A stretch of DNA of 64,000 nt, from the NCBI RefSeq assembly GCF_022760805.1, contig NZ_JAIVFL010000001.1, positions 3,038,001 to 3,102,000 of the forward strand, given 5' to 3'. Numbering within the stretch: the first letter of the stretch is position 1; every line of letters begins with the position of its first letter. Positions 12,152 through 23,023 of this stretch are shown here, piece by piece. The DNA is from Candidatus Mycolicibacterium alkanivorans. Lineage in GTDB: Bacteria > Actinomycetota > Actinomycetes > Mycobacteriales > Mycobacteriaceae. Made by a program: the position numbers and the translations under genes. The notes beneath the pieces are model-generated. The model saw only the letters and a list, made by a program, of their open reading frames with translations. It was not told the origin of the DNA and made no database searches.

Positions 12152-12680
12152 GTGCCCAGCACCGGCAGCCCGCAGGCGCGCGTGACCCGCCTCACCGAGT
12201 CGGATTGGGAGCAGTTCGCTCACCTCCGGTTACGGGCGCTGTCCGACGCGTTCGGCACCGCCGACGAGCAATACCTGACCGAATCCCGGTTCTCGGCGAC
12301 CAGCTGGCAACAGCGACTGCGCGATCACGCGCAGTTCGCGCTGTTCGTCACCGGAGCCGCCTGGCCGGCGACGTCGGACACCGGAGCCGCCTGGCCGGCG
12401 ACGTCGGACACCGGAGCCGCCTGGCCGGCCGGACTGGTGGCCGCCCATCGGGAGAGTCCCGATAACGTCTACCTGTACTCGCTGTGGATCGATCCGCGGG
12501 TTCGCGGCCGTGGCCTGGCCCGCCGACTCGTCGGCGCCGCCCTGGACTGGGCACGCCGCGGCGGCGTTCGCACGGTGACGTTGCGGATGGCACCGGACAA
12601 CCGCATCGCCCGGTCGCTCTACGAAGGTTTCGGGTTCGTCGAGGTACCCGGGCCCGGCACGGCAGAGGTGCCGATGCGGC

Positions 12681-12694
<14 letters not shown>
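12152..12694 (+). CDS. GNAT family N-acetyltransferase with internal tandem repeat
   Basis: 180 residues from GTG 12152. The GNAT fold is recognisable by the core [20 protein letters not shown] (acetyl-CoA-binding R-x-R-G-x-G/A near residues 115-120), followed by [21 protein letters not shown]. Substrate unknown. Between predicted strands (residues about 67-93) the sequence [10 protein letters not shown] is present twice and then begun a third time, coded by a 30-bp tandem DNA repeat. Related proteins would have only one such segment before AGLVAAHRE, so the extra copies probably form a surface loop between strands. The 3' end overlaps the convergent PH-domain gene by 14 bp. Confidence 0.85.
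12351..12428 (+). repeat. 30-bp in-frame tandem repeat, 2.6 copies
   Basis: Unit of 30 bp starting CCGGAGCCGCCTGGCCGGCG at 12351 and 12381, with a third partial copy of 18 bp at 12411-12428. The two full copies are identical. Because 30 is divisible by three, the acetyltransferase frame stays open and each copy adds ten residues. Identity of copies suggests recent expansion by replication slippage. Confidence 0.95.
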
Positions 12695-14930
<2,236 letters not shown>

Positions 14931-14990
14931 CGTTGCCGCCTGTCCCAAGTGATGCCGCTGCACACAGTATGAACCACGTCGGCGGGCAGG

Positions 14991-15590
14991 TTATTGCCCA
15001 CGTTCACCCAGCAGCCGTTCGACGTACTTCGCGATGACATCGACCTCGAGGTTCACCTCCGCGCCGACCGGCGCCCGGCCCAGCGTCGTCAGGGCCAGCG
15101 TGGTGGGGATCAGTGACACCTCGAACCAGTCCTGTCCCAGCGCAGACACCGTCAGCGAGATGCCGTCGACGGTGATCGAGCCCTTTTCCACGACGTAGCG
15201 CGACAGCTCGGGGGGCAGTGCGATACGCACCACTTCCCAGTGCTCGGACGGCGCGCGCGAAATCACTCGGCCCGTACCGTCGACGTGCCCCTGCACGATG
15301 TGGCCGCCCAGCCGGCTGTTGACGGCAGCAGCCCGCTCCAGGTTCACCGCGCTGCCGACATCGACAGCGGCCAGGCTCGAGCGCCGCAGCGTCTCGGCCA
15401 TCACGTCGGCGCTGAACCGCCCGTCGGCCATTACCTCGACGACAGTCAGGCACACGCCGTTGACGGCGATCGAGTCGCCGCGGCCGGCGTCTGCGGTGAC
15501 GACGGGCCCGCGGATGACGAAGCGGGCCGAGTCGCCCAGGTCGTCCTTGCCGACTATTTCGCCCAGCTCCTCGACGATTCCGGTGAACAC
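14991..15590 (-). CDS. ribE: Riboflavin synthase, alpha chain
   Basis: Dismutates two lumazine molecules to riboflavin. 199 residues starting with GTG at 15590 and the near-invariant N-terminus (V/M)FTGIVEELG. The two lumazine-binding repeats are visible, each with a GDSIAVNGVCLTV or KGSITVDGISLTV segment. The family begins exactly at this MFTGIVEE, which fixes the GTG start against the much longer upstream frame. Called ribC in M. tuberculosis. Followed by ribBA; preceded by an acetyltransferase remnant. Confidence 0.95.
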   Translation of the reverse strand: MFTGIVEELGEIVGKDDLGDSARFVIRGPVVTADAGRGDSIAVNGVCLTVVEVMADGRFSADVMAETLRRSSLAAVDVGSAVNLERAAAVNSRLGGHIVQGHVDGTGRVISRAPSEHWEVVRIALPPELSRYVVEKGSITVDGISLTVSALGQDWFEVSLIPTTLALTTLGRAPVGAEVNLEVDVIAKYVERLLGERGQ

Positions 15591-15600
15591 GGGCCCCAAT

Positions 15601-15782
15601 CTATCCCCCGGGCGGAACCAGCCGTTTCTCGCCGAAGAACGCGGCCACCGGGTTGCCGTTGAAATTCGGCACCTGCCGGTTTCGCGCATCTCGGCCACCG
15701 TCGCCGCCACCGGCGCGGCACCGTCGCCGTCGCTCACCGGAACATGCCGGAACTGCAGGTCACCGCCCATGCTGACACTCAT
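15601..15782 (-). pseudogene. GNAT acetyltransferase remnant with the middle deleted
   Basis: The reverse strand reads from ATG 15782 (or 15770) as MGGDLQFRHVPVSDGDG, then an AEMRE stretch, a typical GNAT N-terminus. Around 15672-15684 the coding signal moves to another frame, which reads RQVPNFNGNPVAAFFGEKRL and stops at 15601. That end is the C-terminal signature of GNAT proteins (pattern Y-x-x-[IV]-x-NFN-x-NP-x-A-x-[FY]-GEK). Both parts keep high G/C in third codon positions. About 60 residues remain of an expected 150-170, including neither the acetyl-CoA loop nor the central sheet, so it is not functional. The assignment rests on recalled family patterns. Confidence 0.6.
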
Positions 15783-15850
15783 ACCGGCCTGGTCACGACC
15801 GGGCAACCCCGGGCTCACGCAATCGGGTCACGTCAGCTCGACCCACTACG

Positions 15851-16558
15851 ATGCTCCTTATGCCGACGTGCCGCCGAATGTTCGCCGTCCTTGCCGCCCT
15901 CCTCGCGAGCGCCGCCCTGTTCGTGTCGGGTTGCTCCGCCTCGAAGCCCGCCGAAAACCTCCCGGACGCCCCAGGGCCGCTTCAGCAGTCCATCCAGGCC
16001 ACCAAGGCCCTCAAGAGCGCCCACCTGGAGATCACCGTCAATGGCAAGATCGACGGGCTGCCCGTCAAGAAGCTCTCCGGTGACCTGACCAATGTGCCCA
16101 GCGTCGCCATCTCGGGCAACTCCACGATCTCGATGGGCGGCTCCGACGTCGACATCCAGCTGGTCGTGCTGGAGGGCACGCTGTTCGCCGCGCTGACCCC
16201 CAACAACTGGCTCGACATGGGACCGGCCGCCGACATCTACGACCCGTCGGTGATCCTGAACCCCGATACCGGTCTGGCCAACATGCTGAACAGCATCAGC
16301 GACGCCAAGTCGCAGGCCAGCGAGACGATCAACGGCGTCAACACGGTCCGGATCGCCGGCAAGGTCACCGCGGATGCGGTCAACAAGCTGATCCCGCAGA
16401 TCAAGGCCACCGGCCCGATTCCCGCGACGGTGTGGATCGGCAAGGACGATCCACACCAGCTGGTCCAGGCCAAGGTCGACCCGAGCGAGGGCAGCAGCGT
16501 CCAGCTGACCCTGTCGGACTGGGACAAGCCGGTGACCGTCACCAAGCCCGCGGTCTGA
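15851..16558 (+). CDS. lprG: LprG-type lipoprotein (LppX/LprAFG family)
   Basis: Cell-envelope lipoprotein that in M. tuberculosis binds triacylated glycolipids and works with the efflux protein P55. 235 residues: a signal peptide with positively charged start, hydrophobic stretch and lipobox LFVSGC, Cys being the lipidated residue at about 28; the mature part has [30 protein letters not shown] and [10 protein letters not shown], all matching LprG. A second ATG at 15860 is an equally good start. P55 follows 16 bp downstream on the same strand, the conserved lprG-P55 pairing. Confidence 0.93.
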   Translation: MLLMPTCRRMFAVLAALLASAALFVSGCSASKPAENLPDAPGPLQQSIQATKALKSAHLEITVNGKIDGLPVKKLSGDLTNVPSVAISGNSTISMGGSDVDIQLVVLEGTLFAALTPNNWLDMGPAADIYDPSVILNPDTGLANMLNSISDAKSQASETINGVNTVRIAGKVTADAVNKLIPQIKATGPIPATVWIGKDDPHQLVQAKVDPSEGSSVQLTLSDWDKPVTVTKPAV

Positions 16559-16574
16559 TCGCCGCCGGAATCTG

Positions 16575-18206
16575 ATGTCCGAGGCACAAGACACCGCCGA
16601 AGCCGCCGCCGACCGGGCGGAGACCACCGGCCGCAGCCGCACGATCGCGATCGGAGCCGGCAGCCTGGCCGTACTGCTGGGCGCGCTCGACACCTATGTC
16701 GTCGTGACGATCATGACCGACATAATGCAAACGGTCGGTATCCCGATCAACCAGATCCAGCGGGTCACCCCGATTATCACGTGCTACCTGCTCGGCTACA
16801 TCGCGGCCATGCCGCTTCTAGGCCGGCTGTCCGACCGCTTCGGCCGCAAGCTGATCCTTCAGCTCAGCCTCGCCACGTTCGCGATCGGCTCGGTGGTGAC
16901 GGCGCTGTCGACCGATCTGACGATGCTGGTGATCGGCCGTCTCATCCAGGGCGTGGCCAGCGGCGCGCTGCTGCCGGTGACGCTGGCGCTGGCCGCCGAC
17001 CTGTGGGCGGCCAGCAGCCGCGCTGCGGTGCTCGGCGGGATCGGCGCCGCCCAGGAACTGGGCAGCGTGCTCGGTCCGCTGTACGGCATCGGCGTGGTGG
17101 TGCTGCTCTCGAAGTGGCAGAACGTGTTCTGGATCAACGTGCCGCTCACGGTGATCGCGATGGTGCTGATCCACTTCAGCCTGCCCGCCCATGACCGCAG
17201 TGCCCACCCGCAACGGGTCGACGTGGTCGGCGGCGTGCTGCTGGCGATCGCGCTGGGCCTGGCCGTGATCGGCCTGTACAACCCCGCCCCGGACGGCAAG
17301 CAGGTGCTGCCGAGCTACGGCCTGCCACTGGTGGGCGGGGCGATCGTGGCCGCGATCGCATTCGCGGTGTGGGAGCGCTTCGCGCGCACCCGGCTCATCG
17401 AACCCGCCGGGGTGCGGTTCGTCCCGTTCCTGTCCGCGCTGGGCACCTCGATGTGCGCAGGCGCGGCACTGATGGTGACTCTGGTCAACGTCGAGCTGTT
17501 CGGGCAGGGCGTGCTGGGCAAAGACCAGACCGAGGCCGCATTCCTGTTGTTGCACTTCCTGATCGCGCTTCCGATCGGCGCCCTTCTCGGCGGCTGGATC
17601 GCCACCAAGGTGGGCGACCGGGCGGTCGCCGTCGTGGGCATGCTGATCGCCGCAGGCGCCTATTGGCTGGTGTCGCAGTGGGGTGTCGATGTGCTGACAA
17701 CCCGCCACCATCTGGGCCCGGTGTCGCTGCCGGTGTTCGACACCGACCTGGCGCTGGCCGGTGTCGGACTGGGCCTCGTGATCGGTCCGCTGACGTCGGC
17801 CGCGCTTCGCGTGGTCCCCTCGGGACAGCACGGAATCGCATCGTCACTGGTCGTGGTGGCCCGGATGACGGGCATGCTGATCGGGGTCGCGGCGCTCACC
17901 GCGTGGGGTCTGTACCGGTTCAACCAGATCATCGCGACGCTGCCCAAACCCACCGGGCGCAACGTGTTCGAGATCGCCGCAAAGGTTGCCGACAACGCTC
18001 GCACCGCCTTCGCCATGCAGTACGGCTCGATCTTCTTCATCACGGTCATCGTGTGTCTGGTGGGCGCCGCGCTGGCATTGTTCATCGGCGGCCGCCAGGT
18101 CCACGCCCGTGATCGGGTACACCGTGCAGGCGTTCCGGGAGAAGCTGGGGGCCACGGGTTCCCGCGAGATCGTCGAGCACCGGCCGCTGGGCGGCGGGAG
18201 CACTAG
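16575..18206 (+). CDS. MFS efflux transporter P55
   Basis: Inner-membrane drug/proton antiporter of the 14-TM DHA2 type, needed with LprG for lipid transport and intrinsic resistance in mycobacteria. 543 residues as read. It has the MFS motif [11 protein letters not shown] in loop 2-3 (about residues 84-93), a first helix with [13 protein letters not shown], and many hydrophobic spans to about residue 510. After GGRQVHA (around 18107) the reading frame loses mycobacterial codon bias and becomes Arg/Gly/His-rich, whereas a neighbouring frame stays strongly coding-like to a stop at 18222. A one-base frameshift in the tail is therefore likely; the membrane domain is intact. Confidence 0.92.
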   Translation: MSEAQDTAEAAADRAETTGRSRTIAIGAGSLAVLLGALDTYVVVTIMTDIMQTVGIPINQIQRVTPIITCYLLGYIAAMPLLGRLSDRFGRKLILQLSLATFAIGSVVTALSTDLTMLVIGRLIQGVASGALLPVTLALAADLWAASSRAAVLGGIGAAQELGSVLGPLYGIGVVVLLSKWQNVFWINVPLTVIAMVLIHFSLPAHDRSAHPQRVDVVGGVLLAIALGLAVIGLYNPAPDGKQVLPSYGLPLVGGAIVAAIAFAVWERFARTRLIEPAGVRFVPFLSALGTSMCAGAALMVTLVNVELFGQGVLGKDQTEAAFLLLHFLIALPIGALLGGWIATKVGDRAVAVVGMLIAAGAYWLVSQWGVDVLTTRHHLGPVSLPVFDTDLALAGVGLGLVIGPLTSAALRVVPSGQHGIASSLVVVARMTGMLIGVAALTAWGLYRFNQIIATLPKPTGRNVFEIAAKVADNARTAFAMQYGSIFFITVIVCLVGAALALFIGGRQVHARDRVHRAGVPGEAGGHGFPRDRRAPAAGRREH

Positions 18207-19216
18207 CCCGGAATCAGGCTGAGCAGAACGTCCGGGCCGAGTGGTTCCACACTGTCGTAACGCCACCGCAGCGCGCGGGCGATGCTGGGCACCCCGACGT
18301 CGTCGACGGCGGTGATCGGACCGCCCAGCAGAATCGGCGCGACGTAGGCGAGGATGCGGTCGATCACACCGGCCCGCAGGAATGCTCCGGCCAGTGTCGG
18401 GCCGCCCTCGACGACGACGTCGGTGCGATCAGACAGCGCCCGGATGACCTCATGCGGGTCGTGGGTGCGAATGACCATGGTGCGCGAATCATCGTTGAGG
18501 ACACTGGCTTCCGAAGAGATCTCCCGTTTTCCGACGACGACCCTTAGCGGCTGTCGCTCGGCCAGCGCGCCGTCCGGCAGCCGAGCGGTCAGGGTGGGGT
18601 TGTCGGCGAACACGGTCCCGGTGCCGACCACTATCGCGTCGGCGGCCGCCCGGCGCCGGTGCACATCGGCGCGCGCCGCATCACTGGTGATCCATTGCGA
18701 CGAACCGTCGGCGGCCGCGCTGCGCCCGTCGACGCTGGTGGCGAATTTCCATGTGACGTGCGGTCTTCCGGTGCGCTGCTTGTGCAGCCACTCTCGCAGC
18801 GGGCCGCTCGCCACGGCCTCGGCGCCGACCCCGTCGGTGACGGCGATACCCGCCTCGTGCAGCCGGCCGGCTCCGCCGGCGGCAACGGGATTCGGGTCGG
18901 CGACCGCGTAGACCACGGCGGCCACCCCCGCCTCGATCAGCGCGCCGACGCACGGCGGGGTGCGGCCGTGGTGATTGCACGGCTCGAGTGTGACGACGGC
19001 GGTGCCGCCCGCGGCCCGCTCCCCTGCGTCCCGTAGTGCCACCACCTCGGCATGCGGTCCGCCGGTCGGCTCGGTGGCACCGACCCCCGCCACCTCACCC
19101 TCGGGACTCAGGATGACCGCGCCCACAGGAGGATTCGGATATGTCGTGCCCTTCACCCGCTGAGCCTGGGCGATAGCCAGCCGCATCGCGGCCTCGACGG
19201 CCCCCGGGGCGGTCAT
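18203..19216 (-). CDS. ribD: Bifunctional riboflavin deaminase/reductase RibD
   Basis: Deaminates and then reduces the pyrimidine intermediate in riboflavin synthesis. 337 residues. The N-terminal zinc deaminase shows His55-Ala-Glu57 and Cys80 and Cys89 ([11 protein letters not shown]). The C-terminal reductase domain has [22 protein letters not shown] and [11 protein letters not shown]. Named ribG in M. tuberculosis. Its ATG overlaps the rpe stop as ATGA; its 3' end overlaps the convergent P55 gene by 4 bp, or by 20 bp if the P55 tail is frame-corrected. Confidence 0.95.
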   Translation of the reverse strand: MTAPGAVEAAMRLAIAQAQRVKGTTYPNPPVGAVILSPEGEVAGVGATEPTGGPHAEVVALRDAGERAAGGTAVVTLEPCNHHGRTPPCVGALIEAGVAAVVYAVADPNPVAAGGAGRLHEAGIAVTDGVGAEAVASGPLREWLHKQRTGRPHVTWKFATSVDGRSAAADGSSQWITSDAARADVHRRRAAADAIVVGTGTVFADNPTLTARLPDGALAERQPLRVVVGKREISSEASVLNDDSRTMVIRTHDPHEVIRALSDRTDVVVEGGPTLAGAFLRAGVIDRILAYVAPILLGGPITAVDDVGVPSIARALRWRYDSVEPLGPDVLLSLIPG

Positions 19217-19899
19217 ACCGTCAGATGCGGCGAGGCGGCCGCGGCCCGGCGACGTAGCGCCTCGACGGCGGCCGCCGGAACTTGCGCACCATAGACCGCA
19301 GAACCGGCCACGAAACAGTCCACCCCGGCTGCGGCGGCCAGTTCGATGGTATCGGCGTTGACTCCGCCGTCGATCTCCACCAGGATCGTCAGCTCGCCGG
19401 AATCGACCAGCCGCCGCGCGGTCTGGACCTTGGCGAGCACCTCCGGGATGAAGCTCTGGCCGCCGTAGCCGGGCTCGACCGACATCACCAGCAGGGTGTC
19501 GAAGTCCCGGAGGATCTCCAGGTAGGGCTCCAGCGGCGTACCGGGCTTGACCGCCAGGCCGGCCCTGGCGCCGGCGGCGCGAATGTCGCGGGCCACCGCC
19601 ACCGGGTTTTCGGTCGCCTCGGCGTGGAAGGTCACGTTGTGCGCGCCGGCTTCGGCGTATCCCGGGGCCCAGCGGTCCGGGTCCTCGATCATCAGGTGGC
19701 AGTCCATCGGGATGCCGGTCGCTTTGAGCAGGCTCTCGACCACGGGCAGCCCGAGAGTGAGGTTCGGCACGAAGTGCGCGTCCATCACGTCTACATGCAG
19801 CCAGTCGGCGCCCTCGACCGCCGCGGCCTCGTCGGCCAGACGGGCGAAATCGGCGGACAGGATCGACGGCGCGATCAGTGGTCTATACGGTGTCGCCAT
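19213..19899 (-). CDS. rpe: Ribulose-phosphate 3-epimerase
   Basis: Interconverts ribulose 5-phosphate and xylulose 5-phosphate in the pentose phosphate pathway. 228 residues from ATG 19899: [12 protein letters not shown], metal ligands in [12 protein letters not shown] and DCHLMIEDP, and the C-terminal catalytic VEIDGGVN. A longer frame upstream is made of the 54-bp tandem repeat and is not protein-coding in homologues, which supports the chosen ATG. Overlaps ribD by 4 bp. The ribulose-phosphate link to riboflavin supply (DHBP comes from ribulose 5-P) makes the pairing sensible. Confidence 0.95.
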   Translation of the reverse strand: MATPYRPLIAPSILSADFARLADEAAAVEGADWLHVDVMDAHFVPNLTLGLPVVESLLKATGIPMDCHLMIEDPDRWAPGYAEAGAHNVTFHAEATENPVAVARDIRAAGARAGLAVKPGTPLEPYLEILRDFDTLLVMSVEPGYGGQSFIPEVLAKVQTARRLVDSGELTILVEIDGGVNADTIELAAAAGVDCFVAGSAVYGAQVPAAAVEALRRRAAAASPHLTV

Positions 19900-19911
19900 G
19901 GCGGTAAGCCT

Positions 19912-20082
19912 AGCCCGGCGACGATGCGGGACCTGTCCCGAGGAGGAGCCGGGCAAGCGGGCCTGAGCCCGGCGACGATGCGGGACCTGTCCCGAGGAGG
20001 AGCCGGGCAAGCGGGCCTGAGCCCGGCGACGATGCGGGACCTGTCCCGAGGAGGAGCCGGGCAAGCGGGCCTGAGCCCGGCG
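19912..20082. repeat. 54-bp tandem repeat, three copies plus a 9-bp start (MIRU/VNTR-like)
   Basis: Three identical direct repeats of 54 bp begin at 19912, 19966 and 20020, and a 9-bp partial fourth unit ends at 20082. The unit begins AGCCCGGCGACGATGCGGGA and contains CCCGAGGAGGAGCCGGGCAA. It fills the whole gap between the rpe start and the rsmB stop (20083). The unit length is a multiple of three, so frames stay open through it. Its GGCGACGATGC and GAGGAGGAGC words resemble the short intergenic repeats scattered in mycobacterial genomes. Copies are adjacent with no spacers, so it is not CRISPR. Confidence 0.95.
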
Positions 20083-21558
20083 TCAGAGGTTCTTCTGCAG
20101 GGCGGCGGCGAACATGGCGTCGGTGCCGTGCCGGTGCGGCCACAACTGCACGTACGGCCCGGGGCCGAGGTTCTCAGCCGGTGCGAACAGCGGGCGGGCA
20201 TCCAGCGCGGTGACGGGGTGCCGGCGCAGCGCGTCGGACACCACGCCGACGGTCTCGGCCAGATGCGGTGAGCAGGTGGCGTAGAGGACCACGCCGCCGG
20301 GTCGGGTCAGTGCGATCGCGGCGGCCAGCAGTTCGCGCTGCAGCTTGGCCAGCACCGGGACGTCCGCCGGCGTGCGCCGCCAGCGGGCCTCCGGGCGGCG
20401 GCGCAGCGCGCCGAGTCCGGTGCAGGGCGCGTCGACGAGCACCCGGTCGAAGCTGCCCGGCTCCAGCCCGGCTTCCCGGCCGTCCACCCGCAGCACCTGC
20501 ACGGGTAGTCCGCGGGTGTTCTGCTCCACCAGGTCGGCGCGGCGCGGCGCCGGTTCGATCGCGGTGACGTTGCCACCCTGCTGGGCGGCGATGGCGGCGA
20601 TGAGCGCGGTCTTGCCACCCGGCCCCGAGCACAGGTCCAGCCACCGTCCGCCGTCCGCGCCGATCAGCGGCGCCAGGGCCATGGCCCGGGCCACCAGCTG
20701 GCTGCCCTCGTCCTGGACCAGGGCTCTGGCCTCGCGCACCGGCGCCAGCTTGCCGGGATCACCGCTGCCGAGGTATGCCGCGTAGGGCGAGTACCGCCCG
20801 ACGGTTCCGTCCACCTCCTCGGCCAGTTGCTCGGCGGTCAGCACCCCGGGGCGGGCGGCAAGGTGGACGCCGGGGCGGGCGTCGTCGGCGGCCAGCGCGG
20901 CGTCGAGCTCGCCGGCGTCGGGTCCCAGTGCGTCGGTGAATGCCTGGGCGATCCACCGGGGGTGGGCGTGGACGAAGGCCAGGTATCCGACCGGGTCCTC
21001 GGTGCGTGAAGGCGCCAATTCGGCCACCCAGGACGCCTCGTCCCGCACGGAGATGGCGCGCAACACACCGTTGACGAAACCAGCTCGGGCGCTGTCGAAT
21101 TCGACTCCGGCCTGCTCGACGGTGGTGGCGACGGCGGCATGCTGGGCCACGTTGGTGCGCAGCAGCTGGTAGGCGCCCAGTCGCAGCAGATCCAGCAGAA
21201 CCGGGTCGATCTGGTCGGCGGGACGTCCGGCCGCGGCTACTATCACCGCGTCGAGCAGCCCCCTGGTTCGGCAGGTGCCGTAGGCCAGTTCGGTGGCGAA
21301 TGCGGCATCACGCCCGCCGATGCCGCGCTCGGCGAGCATTGCCGGCAACACCAGGTTGGCGTAGGCGTCGCGCTCGGAGACCGCGCGCAACACGTCGAAC
21401 GCGGCCTGCCGGGCCGGATCCAGCGGAGTGCGGCGCGGACGCCGCGGCGGGCGCTGCTGGCCCGGGTCGCGCCGCGGCGGGCCGCCGGGCTTTCCCCCGC
21501 GATCGCGACCGCCGAATGGCTTGCCGTCCTTGCCTTTTCCACGGTATTGCTCACTCAT
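20083..21558 (-). CDS. rsmB: 16S rRNA m5C967 methyltransferase RsmB (Fmu family)
   Basis: Methylates cytosine 967 of 16S rRNA with SAM. 491 residues from ATG 21558. It has an N-terminal basic, Gly/Pro/Arg-rich stretch (about 1-45, low complexity), a NusB-like RNA-binding domain (about 50-190), and a methyltransferase domain with [11 protein letters not shown], the [15 protein letters not shown] motif and the catalytic cysteine in [11 protein letters not shown]. The ATG overlaps the fmt stop as ATGA. Its stop directly abuts the 54-bp repeat, so any copy-number change there would leave the coding region unaltered. Confidence 0.95.
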   Translation of the reverse strand: MSEQYRGKGKDGKPFGGRDRGGKPGGPPRRDPGQQRPPRRPRRTPLDPARQAAFDVLRAVSERDAYANLVLPAMLAERGIGGRDAAFATELAYGTCRTRGLLDAVIVAAAGRPADQIDPVLLDLLRLGAYQLLRTNVAQHAAVATTVEQAGVEFDSARAGFVNGVLRAISVRDEASWVAELAPSRTEDPVGYLAFVHAHPRWIAQAFTDALGPDAGELDAALAADDARPGVHLAARPGVLTAEQLAEEVDGTVGRYSPYAAYLGSGDPGKLAPVREARALVQDEGSQLVARAMALAPLIGADGGRWLDLCSGPGGKTALIAAIAAQQGGNVTAIEPAPRRADLVEQNTRGLPVQVLRVDGREAGLEPGSFDRVLVDAPCTGLGALRRRPEARWRRTPADVPVLAKLQRELLAAAIALTRPGGVVLYATCSPHLAETVGVVSDALRRHPVTALDARPLFAPAENLGPGPYVQLWPHRHGTDAMFAAALQKNL

Positions 21559-22484
21559 GACGCACGCACCGTCTCGTCGAGCCGGGCGCCGCGGGCCCAG
21601 TCGGCGGCGTTCATCGCCTTCTTGCCCGGCGGCTGCACCTGGCCGAGCAGCACCGGGTGCGAACCGGTGCCCACTGACACTGTCGCACGTTGCGCGCGAA
21701 TCTGACCGGAGGCCAACGGCTCTGCGGTCTCGTCGACGGTGACCGGGCCGATCTTCACCCGCATATCGCCGATCATCGTCCAGGCGCCGGGATTGGGTGT
21801 CACCGCGCGGATGCGCCGTTCGATGACATGCGCGGGCAGGTCCCACCGGACCCGTGCCTGCTCGACGGTGATCTTGGGCGCCAGGCTGATTCCCTCGGCC
21901 GGCTGCGGCACCGGGGTCAACGCCCCGTCCTCGATACCGTCCATGGTCGTCTCGAGCAATCCGGACCCAGAGACCGCCAGGCGGCCCAGTAGGTCGCCGG
22001 CGGTGTCCGTTGGGCGGACCGTCTCGGTCACCACGCCGTACACCGGCCCGGAATCCAGACTCGGTTCGATGAGGAAAGTCGTTGCGCCCGTGACACTGTC
22101 ACCGGCGGCGATGGCGGCCTGCACGGGTGCGGCGCCGCGCCAGGCCGGCAGGATCGAGAAGTGCAGATTGACCCAACCGTGCGCCGGCACCGCCAGCAGG
22201 TCCGCGCTCAGGAGCGCCCCGTAGGCCACCACCGCACAGCAGTCCGGCCGCAGTTCGGTCAACTCGGCGATGAACTCGGCGGAGTTCGGCCGATCCGGAC
22301 GCATCACCGGGATGCCCGCATCCAGGGCCAGCCGGGCAACGGGCGAGGGTGCGGGCTTGCCGCGCCGCCCGGCCGCGGCGTCCGGGCGGGTTAACACCGC
22401 CATGACCTCGTGGCGCGGCGAGTCGATCAACCGCTGCAACGACGGCAGGGCCGGTTCCGGCGTCCCGGCGAAAACGAGTCGCAT
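21555..22484 (-). CDS. fmt: Methionyl-tRNA formyltransferase
   Basis: Formylates initiator Met-tRNA using 10-formyl-tetrahydrofolate. 309 residues from ATG 22484, starting [16 protein letters not shown]. The catalytic triad region is present: Asn106 and His108 in [16 protein letters not shown], and Asp144 in SLDSGPVY. The C-terminal OB-like tRNA-binding domain ends [17 protein letters not shown]. Downstream rsmB is coupled by ATGA; lemA ends 2 bp upstream of this start. The fmt-rsmB pairing is common in bacteria. Confidence 0.96.
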   Translation of the reverse strand: MRLVFAGTPEPALPSLQRLIDSPRHEVMAVLTRPDAAAGRRGKPAPSPVARLALDAGIPVMRPDRPNSAEFIAELTELRPDCCAVVAYGALLSADLLAVPAHGWVNLHFSILPAWRGAAPVQAAIAAGDSVTGATTFLIEPSLDSGPVYGVVTETVRPTDTAGDLLGRLAVSGSGLLETTMDGIEDGALTPVPQPAEGISLAPKITVEQARVRWDLPAHVIERRIRAVTPNPGAWTMIGDMRVKIGPVTVDETAEPLASGQIRAQRATVSVGTGSHPVLLGQVQPPGKKAMNAADWARGARLDETVRAS

Positions 22485-22486
22485 GC

Positions 22487-23023
22487 CTATTTCGGGACCT
22501 GGTAGAACTCGCGCTGCGTCACCCCGGCCGTCCCGGCGACGAACATCCACGGGATCGCGGTGATCAGCCGGTTCACCGTTGCCGCGGCGTCGTTGTAGTA
22601 CTGACGGGCGAAAGCCAGCTTGTCCTCGGTGTCGGCGAGGTTCTGCTGGAGGTTCAGGAAGTTGTTGGACGAGTTCAGCTGCGGATAGGTCTGCCCGAGC
22701 GCAAGCACCTGACCGACGGCGGTGTCGAATTCCTTCTCCGCTGAACCGCGCTGCGCCACCGACTTGCCCGCGGTCGCCGCCGCGAGCGCGGTCTGCGCGT
22801 CGGCGACGTGGTCGAGGATGGCCTTCTCGTGGGCGGCATACGTCTGCACCGTGCTCACCAGGCTCGGGATCAGCGACGCGCGCCGGGTCAGCTGGACGTC
22901 GATCCCGCCGAGCGCCTCGTCGACCCGCACATCGGCGGAGCGAACCTTGTTGTATCCCAGCACGAATCCGCCGAGCACCAGAACCGCGATGAGCAGCACC
23001 AGTACGAGCACAAAGGTCACCAT
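22487..23023 (-). CDS. LemA family protein
   Basis: 178 residues: an N-terminal membrane helix (about 3-24) with the rest a helical periplasmic or cytoplasmic domain. The LemA pattern includes [34 protein letters not shown] and [15 protein letters not shown] followed by REFYQVP. Function of the family is not known. Its start overlaps the end of the DUF2207 gene by 7 bp; LemA with a DUF2207/TPM-type Gly-rich-tailed membrane partner is a recurrent pair, suggesting a shared envelope role. Confidence 0.88.
   Translation of the reverse strand: MVTFVLVLVLLIAVLVLGGFVLGYNKVRSADVRVDEALGGIDVQLTRRASLIPSLVSTVQTYAAHEKAILDHVADAQTALAAATAGKSVAQRGSAEKEFDTAVGQVLALGQTYPQLNSSNNFLNLQQNLADTEDKLAFARQYYNDAAATVNRLITAIPWMFVAGTAGVTQREFYQVPK

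Noticed and set aside
15591..15850. FMN riboswitch ahead of riboflavin genes
   Set aside because: The conserved RFN core was not seen, and the stretch is better explained by a GNAT remnant.
19900..20064. N-terminal extension of rpe through the 54-bp repeat
   Set aside because: Rpe homologues begin at [18 protein letters not shown]; the upstream frame is repeat-derived Arg/Pro/Gly sequence.
19912..20082. Possible CRISPR array
   Set aside because: The copies are directly adjacent with no spacers, and there are no cas genes.
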